A DNA stretch of 64,000 bases from Cognatundibacterium crateris (GCF_010078235.1 NZ_JAABOS010000008.1:62001-126000); one strand, 5' to 3'; shown: positions 1 through 8,596, counted from the first letter of the stretch. The notes: a model not told the origin generated them from the sequence alone. Made by a program: numbers and translations.

Positions 1-69
1 GGCATACGGGAGGATGCAACCCTGATTACCAAGAATACCAGCCGATTTGTCCCTCACTATTTTGAATAA
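1..69 (+). CDS. C-terminal end of a glutathionylspermidine synthase-like ATP-grasp protein (partial)
   Basis: Reading frame 1 is open from the first base to a TAA at 67-69 and encodes only the last 22 residues. The peptide contains GIRED followed by LITKNTSRFVPHYF. I associate a GIRED-x-LIT tail with the synthetase domain of glutathionylspermidine synthase-like proteins (YgiC/YjfC type), which ligate spermidine to glutathione or an unknown partner. The next gene encodes a DUF350 protein, a common neighbour of this family, which supports the call. The rest of the gene lies outside the window, so neither length nor active-site residues can be checked. Confidence 0.5.
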   Translation, partial: GIREDATLITKNTSRFVPHYFE

Positions 70-75
70 GACTGA

Positions 76-171
76 ACTTACGCAAAACCGCACCGACTGC
101 GTTATGGCGCCTTGTCGTACAAAACGTACTGCCATCGTCGCCATGCCTTGCCGGTACAATTTTGCGTAAGT
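76..171. repeat. 96-bp element with perfect 12-bp terminal inverted repeats
   Basis: The segment starts with acttacgcaaaa (76-87) and ends with its exact reverse complement ttttgcgtaagt (160-171). The interior has weaker internal symmetry: atggcg near 104 answers cgccat near 139, and two GTAC palindromes lie near 117 and 126. It fills the gap between the ATP-grasp gene and the DUF350 gene. Its size and ends suggest a MITE-like or REP-like dispersed element. No second copy is visible in the window, so mobility is an inference. Confidence 0.6.
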
Positions 172-190
172 CCTTTTAGAAAGGCACCCC

Positions 191-598
191 ATGAGTTCTC
201 ATTTTTTCAACAGCGGCCTGAGTGCATTTTTCAGCCACTTCCTGATCGCCGTGTTACTGCTCGCGCTGTTCATCGCGATTTACGTACGCATTACACCGTA
301 TAAGGAAATCACGCTGATACGCGCTGGCAATGTCGCAGCAGCCATCAGCTTATCCGGCTCTATGCTGGGATTTGCGATAGCACTGGCTTCCGCCATTGCC
401 AACAGCATCAGCTTATTCGACATGCTGACCTGGGGCTCCATCGCACTGGTGGTGCAATTACTGGCGTTTTTACTTACCCGCGTCATGCTGCCGGACATCG
501 TGTCCGACATCCCGCAAAACAAAACGGCTTCCGGTATTTTTCTGGGTGCTGCCAGTTTCGCACTGGGTTTGCTGAATGCGGCTTGTATGACTTACTGA
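191..598 (+). CDS. DUF350 (YjfL-type) inner-membrane protein
   Basis: This 135-residue protein is almost entirely hydrophobic, with four predicted membrane segments at about residues 12-30, 45-67, 75-97 and 112-130. Polar loops between them include ITPYKE and RVMLPDIVSDIPQNK. Length, the RAGNxAAAISLxGxxLGFAIALAS segment and topology match the DUF350/UPF0719 family, whose biochemical function is unknown. In many bacteria the family sits beside glutathionylspermidine synthase-like genes, as here. The start at 191 follows closely on the inverted-repeat element, so that element probably lies in the leader of this gene if the two genes are co-transcribed. Confidence 0.8.
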   Translation: MSSHFFNSGLSAFFSHFLIAVLLLALFIAIYVRITPYKEITLIRAGNVAAAISLSGSMLGFAIALASAIANSISLFDMLTWGSIALVVQLLAFLLTRVMLPDIVSDIPQNKTASGIFLGAASFALGLLNAACMTY

Positions 599-693
599 GC
601 ACAGAACTTGCAGCTGGGGGAACCCTAAGTCCTCCGCTGCACCTTATAATCCCGCCTAACTTCAGCTTACCGGCCCTAGCGCCCTGTCTTGCC

Positions 694-1419
694 ATGCCTC
701 GCTTTTACTGCCCGCTGCCGCTTGCTATCGGCGCCATGATCGATCTTCCCACCGATGTCGCGCACCATGTGTTTGTGCTGCGTCTGCAGAGCGGTGACAA
801 CATAGAACTGATGAATGGTGAAGGTGGCAGTTATATCGCTACCCTGACCCAAATAGAAAAAAAGCGTGCCAGCGCCGAGGTCAAATTATTCTTGCCGGAA
901 GAAGTCGAATTGCCCTACGCGCTGAATCTGGCCCAGGCTTTGCCCGAGGGGAGCAAGATGGACTGGATCATAGAAAAAGCGGTAGAGCTGGGCGTCAGCT
1001 CAATACAACCGCTGGCAGCCAGACGCTCAGTGGTTAAACTCAGTGCTGAACGCGCAGAAAAGAAAATGCAGCACTGGCAAGGCGTGATCATCGCTGCCTC
1101 TGAACAATGTGGCCGCAACCGGCTTGCACAATTACATGAGCCGCAAGACATCACACAGTGGCTGACTCAGACTGATATGCATCAGCGCATCATGCTGTCG
1201 CCACGCGCCGATAGTTCGCTGGCCGACTGGGCCAGACATCATCCGCCGCAGGCTGTCAGTCTGCTGATCGGCCCGGAAGGTGGATTAAGCGCCGAAGAAG
1301 AAGCGCTGGCAACGCGCCAGGGTGTACTGTCGCTATCCATGGGGCCGCGTATTCTGAGAACTGAAACCGCCGGTCTGGCTGCAATCGCTATCCTGAGTGC
1401 AGCCTGGGGTGGAATGTAG
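694..1419 (+). CDS. rsmE: 16S rRNA (uracil-1498-N3)-methyltransferase
   Basis: RsmE methylates N3 of U1498 in the decoding centre of 16S rRNA using S-adenosylmethionine. The 241-residue length fits the family. The N-terminal PUA-like part starts MPRFYCPLPL and contains HHVFVLRLQSGD. The SPOUT methyltransferase part carries the family signatures KMDWIIEKAVELGV, SEQCGRNR and LLIGPEGGLSAEE, and ends with LGPRILRTETA-like residues that form the knotted cofactor site. The frame is open from 583, but the ATG at 694 gives the conserved N-terminus, whereas the upstream extension is not family-like. The gene is downstream of DUF350 on the same strand and appears complete. Confidence 0.95.
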   Translation: MPRFYCPLPLAIGAMIDLPTDVAHHVFVLRLQSGDNIELMNGEGGSYIATLTQIEKKRASAEVKLFLPEEVELPYALNLAQALPEGSKMDWIIEKAVELGVSSIQPLAARRSVVKLSAERAEKKMQHWQGVIIAASEQCGRNRLAQLHEPQDITQWLTQTDMHQRIMLSPRADSSLADWARHHPPQAVSLLIGPEGGLSAEEEALATRQGVLSLSMGPRILRTETAGLAAIAILSAAWGGM

Positions 1420-1541
1420 AGAAACGTCAATTTCATACAAATTTAACAAAGCAGCCAGTATTTCCCATTTACACTCTGCGGGTTTCAAGCGCACCGCAGG
1501 TGCACACTTTTTCTAACTCCAGTCAAATACAGGTGGGACAA

Positions 1542-1970
1542 ATGGGCTTATTCGATACAGCATTATCCATGTTAGGCAATGCTAATTCTGCTGAAGGTGG
1601 CGGTCAGTCTGCACTGATACAGGCGGCACTTGGCTTGCTGAATCAAGGCGGTCAAGGGGAGACTGGCGGACTGCAAGGTCTGCTGTCTCAGTTTCAACAG
1701 GCAGGTCTGGGCGATGTTGTCGCGAGCTGGGTCGGTACCGGACAAAATTTGCCGGTTTCTGCCGAACAAATCCAACAAGTACTGGGCAATGGTCAGCTTG
1801 CACAGTTAGCTGAATCTGCCGGTATCCCGCACGATGGTATTGCCGGTCAGCTGGCCAGCATGCTGCCAGGTCTGATTGATCATCTGACGCCTAACGGTGA
1901 AGTACCGGAAGCTGGTAAGTTCGATGCGTCCAGTGTATTGCAAGGTCTGGGCTCTTTATTCGGCAAATAA
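1542..1970 (+). CDS. yidB: YidB-family (DUF937) protein
   Basis: This 142-residue Gly/Gln/Leu-rich protein matches the YidB/DUF937 family. Signatures include GLFDTALSML at the start, GGLQGLLSQFQQAGLGDVVASWVGTG in the middle and the VSAEQIQQVLG segment. The family is small and helical, and its function is not established. The ATG at 1542 is preceded by a good ribosome-binding site (aggtggga), which decides it over the in-frame GTG at 1500. A strong hairpin terminator follows within 50 nt. The gene is separated from rsmE by about 120 nt, so it probably has its own promoter. Confidence 0.85.
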   Translation: MGLFDTALSMLGNANSAEGGGQSALIQAALGLLNQGGQGETGGLQGLLSQFQQAGLGDVVASWVGTGQNLPVSAEQIQQVLGNGQLAQLAESAGIPHDGIAGQLASMLPGLIDHLTPNGEVPEAGKFDASSVLQGLGSLFGK

Positions 1971-2017
1971 TAATTTGCCCTTAGCCGAAGTAATCCGCAC
2001 AGCGAAAAAAACAAAAA

Positions 2018-2056
2018 AAAATCCCGCAACAGCCAAAAGCTGTGCGGGATTTTTTA
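2018..2056. terminator. Rho-independent terminator shared by convergent genes
   Basis: The stem atcccgcaacagc (2021-2033) pairs with gctgtgcgggat (2039-2050) with one bulged A. An A-run precedes it and a T-run follows it, so it can terminate both the yidB-family gene on plus and the PHP-domain gene on minus. Confidence 0.85.
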
Positions 2057-2081
2057 TGGATGAAGCTGTTGTGATTTGTGA

Positions 2082-5000
2082 TTACTGAGTAAGCAGCGTT
2101 ACATCATCAATCAGAAACGCGGTTGCTGTCACGCTGCCTTCCACACCGGTGAATACGATGCGAATAGTCTGTCCTTTGTAAGCCGACAGATTGAAGGTCT
2201 TATTCAGGTAGCTGCTGCCCTTATCCAGATTGGAATAAGTCGCCAGCGTTGCCAGCACCGTACCACTGCTATTCTGCACCTGCACTTTGAGTGTGTCATA
2301 GGCCTGAGTGGTGGTCGTTTCATCGGACACGACTTTCAACCAGAAACTGAGTGTGGCCGAAGTCGCAGTCGACGGTATCGTCACTTGCTGAGACAGCGTG
2401 TCAGTGTGTGTACTGCCATAGCCATTCAGCCATGCCTTGTAACTACCGGTACGGGCCGCCTGACCTGAGCTGTTTGAAATTACACCTGAAGTCGCCGTCC
2501 AGGACGCAGCGCCACTTTCAAAACTGCTATTGGCGATTAACTGCGTGCTGACTGCATTATTCACACTGAAACTCACACTAGCCGAAGACCCGACGTTATT
2601 AGCCGCGTCATACGCCTTAGCCTGCAAGCTATGTGTGCCATTGCTGAGCGTGGTGGAAATCAGGCTCAGGCTGTAAGGTGCAGCGGTGCTGCTGCCTTTC
2701 AACACGCCATCCACATAGAACTCTACTTTCGTCACGCCCACATTATCGCTGGCATTGGCCGACAAGCTGATGTTGCCGCTGCTGCCGCTTTCCGAGGCTG
2801 TGACGGTTGGTGGTGTAGTATCCGCAACCGGATTATTGATGCTGAAGTTCACGCTGGACGAAGTGCCGACATTATTGGCTGCATCATAAGCCTTAGCCTG
2901 CAAACTATGTGCGCCATTGCTGAGCGTCGTGGAATTCAGACTCAGGCTGTAAGGTGCAGCGGTGCTGCTGCCTTTCAACACGCCATCCACATAGAACTCT
3001 ACTTTCGTCACGCCCACATTATCGCTGGCATTGGCCGACAAGCTGATGTTGCCGCTGCTGCCGCTTTCCGAGGCTGTGACGGTTGGTGGTGTAGTATCCG
3101 CAACCGGATTATTGATGCTGAAGTTCACGCTGGACGAAGTGCCGACATTATTGGCTGCATCATAAGCCTTAGCCTGCAAACTATGTGCGCCATTGCTGAG
3201 CGTCGTGGAATTCAGACTCAGGCTGTAAGGTGCAGCGGTGCTGCTGCCTTTCAACACGCCATCCACATAGAACTCTACTTTCGTCACGCCCACATTATCG
3301 CTGGCATTGGCCGACAAGCTGATGTTACCGCTGCTACCGGTTTCTGAGGCACTGACAGTAGGCGCGGCAGTATCGGTATTGCCGCCGCTGGTTTGCGTAA
3401 CCCAGACCGGTGCAGACCACAGGATATTGCCATCGTCCTGAGTGATTTTCGCATAATAGAAATGCTCGCCCACGGCTGGCGTAATGGTTGCCGTGGCGCT
3501 GCTGGCTAACTGGCTGACCGTCCCCTTACGACCTGGAACACCTTCGTAAATCACCACGCTGGACACGGTGCGGCCAGTGGTGGAGGCAAAATTAGCTGTC
3601 AGTGTCAGCGGCCCGCTATTGCTGAAGCGTTCACCCATGATGTGGTTGTTTGCGGTCAGGATGATTTGCGAATTCTTATCCATGGTCGCAAACACGCGGC
3701 GCGCTTTCAATGCATCGATGAAATTCGCATTGGTGAGCGGCACACCATTGGGTATCAACACACCGGTGCGGTTGGTAAAAGATGCGCCCCAGTTGGCGCA
3801 GTGATTATCCTGATTGGTACTGAAGGCAATATGAAAACCGGCTTCCAGGGCTTTATTGCATGCGCCTTCATAGGTGCTGCGGCCAGTCTCGGTTTCTGTG
3901 GTGTTGGTGGAGAATGCGGACGTATTTAAGACTTCGCACAAAACCATGGCCTGATCACCATCGGCGGTATAGCCAAGTGCGACACCATTGGCGGCGAACT
4001 GACCGCTGCTGGAAGGATGATTGAACTGACCTATCCAGCCACGCTGACGCATCAATGTATATAAACCCGCATAATCGCCTTTGGTGACCAAGGTATCACC
4101 GATCAGCTGATTACTGCTGTTGTATTCCCAGCCCAGCAACTCAGTGGAATTAAAAATATTCAGGTGTCCGCCATTGTTGATGACACCCCATTCCAGACCA
4201 TAGATCGCCAGGAAGTTGCTATGAGCAGAGTTAAAGCTCGCCGCCGCGCTCAATCCGGACTGGTATAGATTTTTTGCCGTCGCCGGATTGGCTGAGGCAT
4301 TGGTACTGTCTGAACCATCGTACATATGGTTGTGCTCAGACGTCATCAGGAAATCCAGGCCCTTATTCAGTGCATACTGATACGCATCTGTCGGCCCATA
4401 AGCGGCAGACTGTGGATTCTGTGCGCCGGTACAGGAACTCAGCTCACCGCCACCATCGCTGTGATTAGTCTGGCTGTGTAAGTTTCCGTAGTAAATGGTG
4501 TAAGGCAGAGAGCTGCCCGCCGCGCTCAGGCTGGCGACAGCCATTTTATTCGCACCACTGGCCTTAGGTGCTGGCGTGGTTTTGCGTGTATTCAGTGCGG
4601 TGAAACCTGGCATGGCCGGAGCCGCCACTTTGCCTACTTGCATAGGCCAGCTTTGCACTTCCAGTCCAGCCTTATTGGCTTGCAGGCTGCGCTCAACGAG
4701 GGTATTGACAGCCGGGTTAGCAGACGTCGCTGCGACTACATCGCCAGCCACTGCAGTCAGTTTTACCTGGTACAGGCCATCACGTAACACTTCGCCTTTG
4801 GAAGTTTTACCCGTCCACAAAATTTTATTGCTGACAGCTTTATTGAAGATTTTCTCTATGCCATACCAGCGATCCAGCACGCGTCCATCAGCGGCCAGAA
4901 GCTCGACACGCCAGCTGACAGCCTGCTCTTTTGTTAAATGTGGATAGTCAAATTCGAGTGTGAAATAACGCGCTTCTGCACCGGCGCGCAAACTGGCATC

Positions 5001-5153
5001 GGCTTTGAATGGCACGTGCAATGTGGCTTCAAATTCATGGTGATCGGCGACTGAGGCCGAAGCAGTAACTGCCACGCCTGTACCCAGGATAAGGGCGAGG
5101 CTGACTTGCGTAGCGATATGCTTGAATCGCAAGGCTGGAACGATGGACGGCAT
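2082..5153 (-). CDS. Exported PHP-fold metallophosphoesterase (CehA/McbA or DUF3604-like) with three Ig-like repeats and a C-terminal beta-sandwich
   Basis: This 1023-residue protein has a signal peptide (residues 1-33, cut after a TASAS-like site). An N-terminal beta domain spans about 35-140. The PHP-type catalytic domain lies at about 215-500. Visible metal ligands include GNLHSQTNHSDGG (near 226), TSEHNHMYDGSD, GLEWGVINNGGHLNIF, GQFNHPSSSG and STNQDNHC. A beta domain follows, then three near-identical 92-residue Ig-like repeats (SLSANASDNVGVTKVEFYVDG). The protein ends in a jelly-roll-like domain (IANSSFESGAASW). PHP enzymes hydrolyse phosphoesters with two or three metals; the substrate here is unknown. 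The start has a good ribosome-binding site (GGGAG). Secretion and a scavenging role for organic phosphate are inferences. Confidence 0.8.
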   Translation of the reverse strand: MPSIVPALRFKHIATQVSLALILGTGVAVTASASVADHHEFEATLHVPFKADASLRAGAEARYFTLEFDYPHLTKEQAVSWRVELLAADGRVLDRWYGIEKIFNKAVSNKILWTGKTSKGEVLRDGLYQVKLTAVAGDVVAATSANPAVNTLVERSLQANKAGLEVQSWPMQVGKVAAPAMPGFTALNTRKTTPAPKASGANKMAVASLSAAGSSLPYTIYYGNLHSQTNHSDGGGELSSCTGAQNPQSAAYGPTDAYQYALNKGLDFLMTSEHNHMYDGSDSTNASANPATAKNLYQSGLSAAASFNSAHSNFLAIYGLEWGVINNGGHLNIFNSTELLGWEYNSSNQLIGDTLVTKGDYAGLYTLMRQRGWIGQFNHPSSSGQFAANGVALGYTADGDQAMVLCEVLNTSAFSTNTTETETGRSTYEGACNKALEAGFHIAFSTNQDNHCANWGASFTNRTGVLIPNGVPLTNANFIDALKARRVFATMDKNSQIILTANNHIMGERFSNSGPLTLTANFASTTGRTVSSVVIYEGVPGRKGTVSQLASSATATITPAVGEHFYYAKITQDDGNILWSAPVWVTQTSGGNTDTAAPTVSASETGSSGNISLSANASDNVGVTKVEFYVDGVLKGSSTAAPYSLSLNSTTLSNGAHSLQAKAYDAANNVGTSSSVNFSINNPVADTTPPTVTASESGSSGNISLSANASDNVGVTKVEFYVDGVLKGSSTAAPYSLSLNSTTLSNGAHSLQAKAYDAANNVGTSSSVNFSINNPVADTTPPTVTASESGSSGNISLSANASDNVGVTKVEFYVDGVLKGSSTAAPYSLSLISTTLSNGTHSLQAKAYDAANNVGSSASVSFSVNNAVSTQLIANSSFESGAASWTATSGVISNSSGQAARTGSYKAWLNGYGSTHTDTLSQQVTIPSTATSATLSFWLKVVSDETTTTQAYDTLKVQVQNSSGTVLATLATYSNLDKGSSYLNKTFNLSAYKGQTIRIVFTGVEGSVTATAFLIDDVTLLTQ
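2560..3365 (-). repeat. Three tandem 276-bp repeats encoding Ig-like domains
   Basis: The unit is 276 bp (92 codons). The landmark tgacggttggtggtgtagta occurs at 2801 and again at 3077, and the two intervening units look identical for roughly the first 245 nt. The third unit, nearest the 3' end of the gene (about 2560-2800), has diverged over its first half. The repeats are in frame and encode the Ig-like modules of the PHP protein. Confidence 0.9.
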
Positions 5154-5941
5154 GAAAAACTCCCTGATAGCTGTTGATTGTTGGGCAGCTCACAAACAAA
5201 GCTGGCAAACGAAAACCAGGTACTCAGGAAATTTCAGGCAAAACACGGCCCTGCCACCTGGCAAACAGGTAGCCCCATCTCCCCAATACACTCGGGCTTT
5301 ACTTACGCTTTTATTTGTGATCTGCAGTCTGTTGCAGCAGAAATTTATTTTTATAACTAAGGAATGTCAGCACCGACGACGCTCAAGCTAATTGTCGACA
5401 ATTTCAGCCAGCAATCGTTTGCGCAAACGTTTCACAGATTAGCATTGACTTGTGTCAAATTGATTACCTGCAATTTCTACACTGCAATTTCCTTGAATAA
5501 ATATGCAAAAAACCAAAAAACTGTGCTGTTTTTGAGACATTTTTTGATTCTTCGGAACTGGAAATGGATAGTTCGTATTTTTCAATTAAGGAAAATTTGA
5601 AAAATTTAAATGCAATATAAAGAGATAAAGGATGGAATCAACGCCGATAAACGAAGTTTTGTGATCATTCTTTGAAGAAATCTAAATTTATATAAATTTA
5701 ACAAGCTATAAAAGCGCACAAGCTGTGGCTACCACGTATTGTGCATTCAATAGACAAGTGAATTTCTATAAGCGCAGATTGTATCGCTGCGTATAAATCA
5801 CCTCCTTAGCCGCAAGCTGCCCCTACGCCGGCCTGCCCCACAAGAAATCCCACACAAAAGCATACATATACATTAAGATACATTGCGTTACATAGCATAA
5901 AACTTCTATTTATCAGTAGTACGCTGCATTTTAAGTATCAA
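5154..5941. other. 788-nt AT-rich intergenic region between divergent genes
   Basis: This separates the PHP gene (minus) from the hypothetical at 5942 (plus). The part from about 5450 to 5720 is much richer in A and T than its surroundings. Short open frames here have no ribosome-binding site and no coding character, so I call none. It must hold promoters for both flanking genes, and its size would allow upstream regulatory sites or a small RNA. No clear terminator or operator palindrome was seen. Confidence 0.5.
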
Positions 5942-6610
5942 ATGGACAATATTAACGATAATGTGGTTTTCGACCAATGGATGAAGGATCAAATCGATGC
6001 AGCCATTTCTGCATTGATGCACCACACCTATCAGCACAAAACACATGGTGCGGCCTTAAAGTGCGCTGAATACGCGATACTGGGTGCGCGCTTACTCAGC
6101 ACACTCAGCAAGCGCCCTTATTTTGCGGTGGCAGGCTCGCAAATCGTCGACTTTGGCGATGGACGGTTTGAATTGATTTCCCCATCCAGACGGGAAAGAA
6201 GAAATGCAAAAAAACTGGCTGACATCCAAAGCTACCATTGCTGGATAGAGTGTCAGCAGCATGCAGATGGATCGAACCACCTCGAATACATCGACTTCAC
6301 CAGCCGCTATGAGAGGCAAATCGCGCAATTACTCAAAGTTTCGGATGCCAATATTGCAGAAGAAAACTACCTGTGGGAGCGCGCCGATGCACTCAATTAC
6401 CCGATCCCCGACCGCTTTTTGCAGCATCCTTCTGTGATCGGACGCACCCAGGGATGGCGCTGGAAAGATCCACTCTGCACCCGCTTACTGACTGGCTATG
6501 AGCAAGCAAATGAGGCCTACTTCAGACAGCAATCGGCAGAGTTACTACAGCTGCTGACCCGGCAAATTGAAACATTCATGCAAAGTCAGCAGCCGCATTG
6601 CCTGAGCTAA
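5942..6610 (+). CDS. Hypothetical protein with possible transglutaminase-like Cys-His-Asp triad (DUF2026-like)
   Basis: This 222-residue soluble protein has no signal peptide. Three motifs lie in the order and spacing of papain/transglutaminase-like enzymes: Cys41 at the start of a helix (ALKCAEYAILGARLL), His99 in YHCWIE and Asp118 in YIDFTSR. A segment AVAGSQIVDFGDGRF lies between the first two. I think it resembles the uncharacterised DUF2026 family, but I cannot confirm this without a search. A protease, transglutaminase or acyltransferase-like activity is an inference from the triad. It converges on the DUF885 gene with an 7-nt gap and is preceded by the AT-rich intergenic region, so it is probably monocistronic. 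Confidence 0.6.
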   Translation: MDNINDNVVFDQWMKDQIDAAISALMHHTYQHKTHGAALKCAEYAILGARLLSTLSKRPYFAVAGSQIVDFGDGRFELISPSRRERRNAKKLADIQSYHCWIECQQHADGSNHLEYIDFTSRYERQIAQLLKVSDANIAEENYLWERADALNYPIPDRFLQHPSVIGRTQGWRWKDPLCTRLLTGYEQANEAYFRQQSAELLQLLTRQIETFMQSQQPHCLS

Positions 6611-6617
6611 TACCGGC

Positions 6618-8423
6618 TCAGGGCTTCAACATCAGTTGCCGTATCATGCCTACCGGCGCACTGCCATAGCTCAAAAATTGCTCATGGAAGGGTTTAAGTC
6701 TGAACTGCGTTCCACGCTGCTGTTTCAACTCTTCGCGCAAAGCCATAATGTCAGCATAGCCACTGAAATAACTGGTCAGCTGCACCGAGGTATATTGCAC
6801 ACGCTTCCACTTGCCATCCGCTTCGGCCTGCGTCTGAAACGCTTCCTGGGTCAGGAAACGTTTGGCTTCCTGCTCGCTCATACCCATCACATGTACCTGG
6901 TAATCCAGGATAGTGTTACAGATCGCACGCAAATTCCATTTGTAATACATGAGCCACATCTCGGGCGTGTTGCCACCGTAGCCGGACTCCAGCATCATGC
7001 GCTCGCTATAGACTGCCCAGCCTTCTATCATTGCGCCATTACCGAATAGGGCTTTGATGACGGAAGGTGACTGGTTGGCGTGTTGCAGCTGGGTGTAATG
7101 GCCAGGTATCGCTTCGTGGATATTCAAAATCTGCAGCACCCAGTGATTGTATTCACGCAGCGTGCTTTCTATCTGCTCTGCACTCTGGCCGGTCAGCGGC
7201 GTGACGTTGTAATAAGTCTTATCATGCGGCCGGAATATGCCCGGTGCTTCTATCGAAGCAACCGACACACCACGCTCATACTCCGGTGTTTCTCGCACCA
7301 CCAATGGCTTGCGGGTATCAAGGCTGAGCAAATCATGCTGCTGTATCCAGGCCTCCAGCTGAGGTAACTGGCGACGGATTTCGGCAAACAACTGATCCGG
7401 CTGCACATGTTGCTCAGACAGCTTATCGATGACCAGCTTGATACGCTGCGTTGCATCAGCCGGACGGGCCACCTCGCCCATCACGCGCGGCCACAACTGA
7501 TCAGCCAGCTCTGCCATACGCTGATGCGACTCCGCTTTGGCAGCCAGGGCTTTTTGATACATTTCTTGCGCACTGAGTGGTGACTGAATATCGGCCTTGA
7601 ACTTAGCTGCATATAAGTCTGACCCTATGCGGAAAGAACGCCATCCCTGCGCAGGCGGATGTGCAATCAGCGCTTGCAGGAAAGCGGCATAGCCATCCAA
7701 CGCTTTGCCGGCTGACTGCAAACGGATCTGTAGTTCCGCTTTCTCCGCTTTATTCAAGGACGAAGTCTGCGCCTCTTGCTGAATCTGGGCAAACACCGCG
7801 CGGGTGCCGGCCATTTGCGCCAGCGCCAGCTGCGTATGCTCCAGTGTAGGCTGGTCTATGCTTTGTTGTGCCGCCTGATAATACGCAGGAACCGCTTTGA
7901 GACGTTCGCTGATCAAACGCAGGCGGTGCTCTTTAGGTGCAAAATCGGTGTTGAGCAAATTATCAAAACCGCCCGCCACATTGTGCTGTGAAGGATTCCA
8001 GGCGAATTCGCGGTAAGTCTGCAGATACCAGCGATTCGCCTCCAGCGTGTTACGGATCAGCGCCAGATCAGTCTGATCGTTGGCAGTAAGCTGATCTGCG
8101 GCGACTTTCGCTAAGGTCGCCAGCCAGCGTTCGCAAAAGCGCAGATAGGCATTGCGGCCGGCTTCATCCGGCAAGCTCAGTTTGGCACCCAGCTCAAAAC
8201 GCCCGGCCGCCATCGCGCTTTCCGGGTCCTGTTGCCAGAATTCTTTTAAAAACTGGGCGCGCATTGTTGCAAACTGCGCGGCCCTGACTGCACCGGCCTG
8301 CTGCTTTGCATCCTGTTTTGCATCCTGTTGTTTGGCTTGTTTTGCTGCCTGTACCGGCAAACTCAAGCTGCAACTCAGCCCTGCCAATAAGACACTGAGT
8401 GCGACCGCTCGATAATCTGACAT
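6618..8423 (-). CDS. DUF885 family zinc peptidase, exported
   Basis: This 601-residue protein has a signal peptide (MSDYRAVALSVLLAGLSCSL, cleavage near PVQAA). The zinc motif HEAIPGHY is at about residue 436, followed by GWAVYSERMMLE, which supplies the third ligand. This HExxGH plus downstream Glu layout is typical of the DUF885 family, which resembles gluzincin carboxypeptidases. The ATG at 8423 is chosen because AGGAGGGG lies just upstream; the frame extends to 8594 but that part is not signal-like. A Lys/Gln-rich segment (AKQQDAKQDAKQQ) follows the signal peptide. It probably cleaves peptides in the periplasm; the substrate is unknown. No partner gene is adjacent in its operon. Confidence 0.85.
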   Translation of the reverse strand: MSDYRAVALSVLLAGLSCSLSLPVQAAKQAKQQDAKQDAKQQAGAVRAAQFATMRAQFLKEFWQQDPESAMAAGRFELGAKLSLPDEAGRNAYLRFCERWLATLAKVAADQLTANDQTDLALIRNTLEANRWYLQTYREFAWNPSQHNVAGGFDNLLNTDFAPKEHRLRLISERLKAVPAYYQAAQQSIDQPTLEHTQLALAQMAGTRAVFAQIQQEAQTSSLNKAEKAELQIRLQSAGKALDGYAAFLQALIAHPPAQGWRSFRIGSDLYAAKFKADIQSPLSAQEMYQKALAAKAESHQRMAELADQLWPRVMGEVARPADATQRIKLVIDKLSEQHVQPDQLFAEIRRQLPQLEAWIQQHDLLSLDTRKPLVVRETPEYERGVSVASIEAPGIFRPHDKTYYNVTPLTGQSAEQIESTLREYNHWVLQILNIHEAIPGHYTQLQHANQSPSVIKALFGNGAMIEGWAVYSERMMLESGYGGNTPEMWLMYYKWNLRAICNTILDYQVHVMGMSEQEAKRFLTQEAFQTQAEADGKWKRVQYTSVQLTSYFSGYADIMALREELKQQRGTQFRLKPFHEQFLSYGSAPVGMIRQLMLKP

Positions 8424-8564
8424 CTTCCCCTCCTTAATATATTTATTTTTAATCCCAGCACCTTGGGTAAGGAAAGCCGGAATAAGTTCCTGAAGATCAA
8501 ACAGATTTATCCCAACCCGCTGCCAAGATACACGGTCTGCACGAAGCCAGGTTGAGTCAACCGC

Positions 8565-8596
8565 TTTAAGTACCCTTAAGTACCCTTTAAGCACCC
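8565..8596. repeat. Triple 10-11 bp direct repeat in divergent promoter region
   Basis: Three head-to-tail copies of tttaagtaccc occur (8565-8575, 8576-8585 one T shorter, 8586-8596 with one change, gcaccc). They lie between the divergent DUF885 and methyltransferase genes, about 110 nt upstream of the latter. They could be regulator sites or slippage products; no factor is suggested. Confidence 0.6.

Noticed and set aside
2631..3347. Long plus-strand frame with repeated peptide units, antisense to the PHP gene
   Set aside because: It is the complement of the 276-bp repeats; its repeated peptide comes only from the repeated DNA, and the minus frame encodes recognised domains.
2560..3365. CRISPR-like regular repeats
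   Set aside because: The unit is 276 bp with no short spacers, and it is in frame inside a protein gene.
5364..5600. 78-codon plus frame in the AT-rich intergenic region
   Set aside because: It lacks a ribosome-binding site and its composition is that of non-coding AT-rich DNA.
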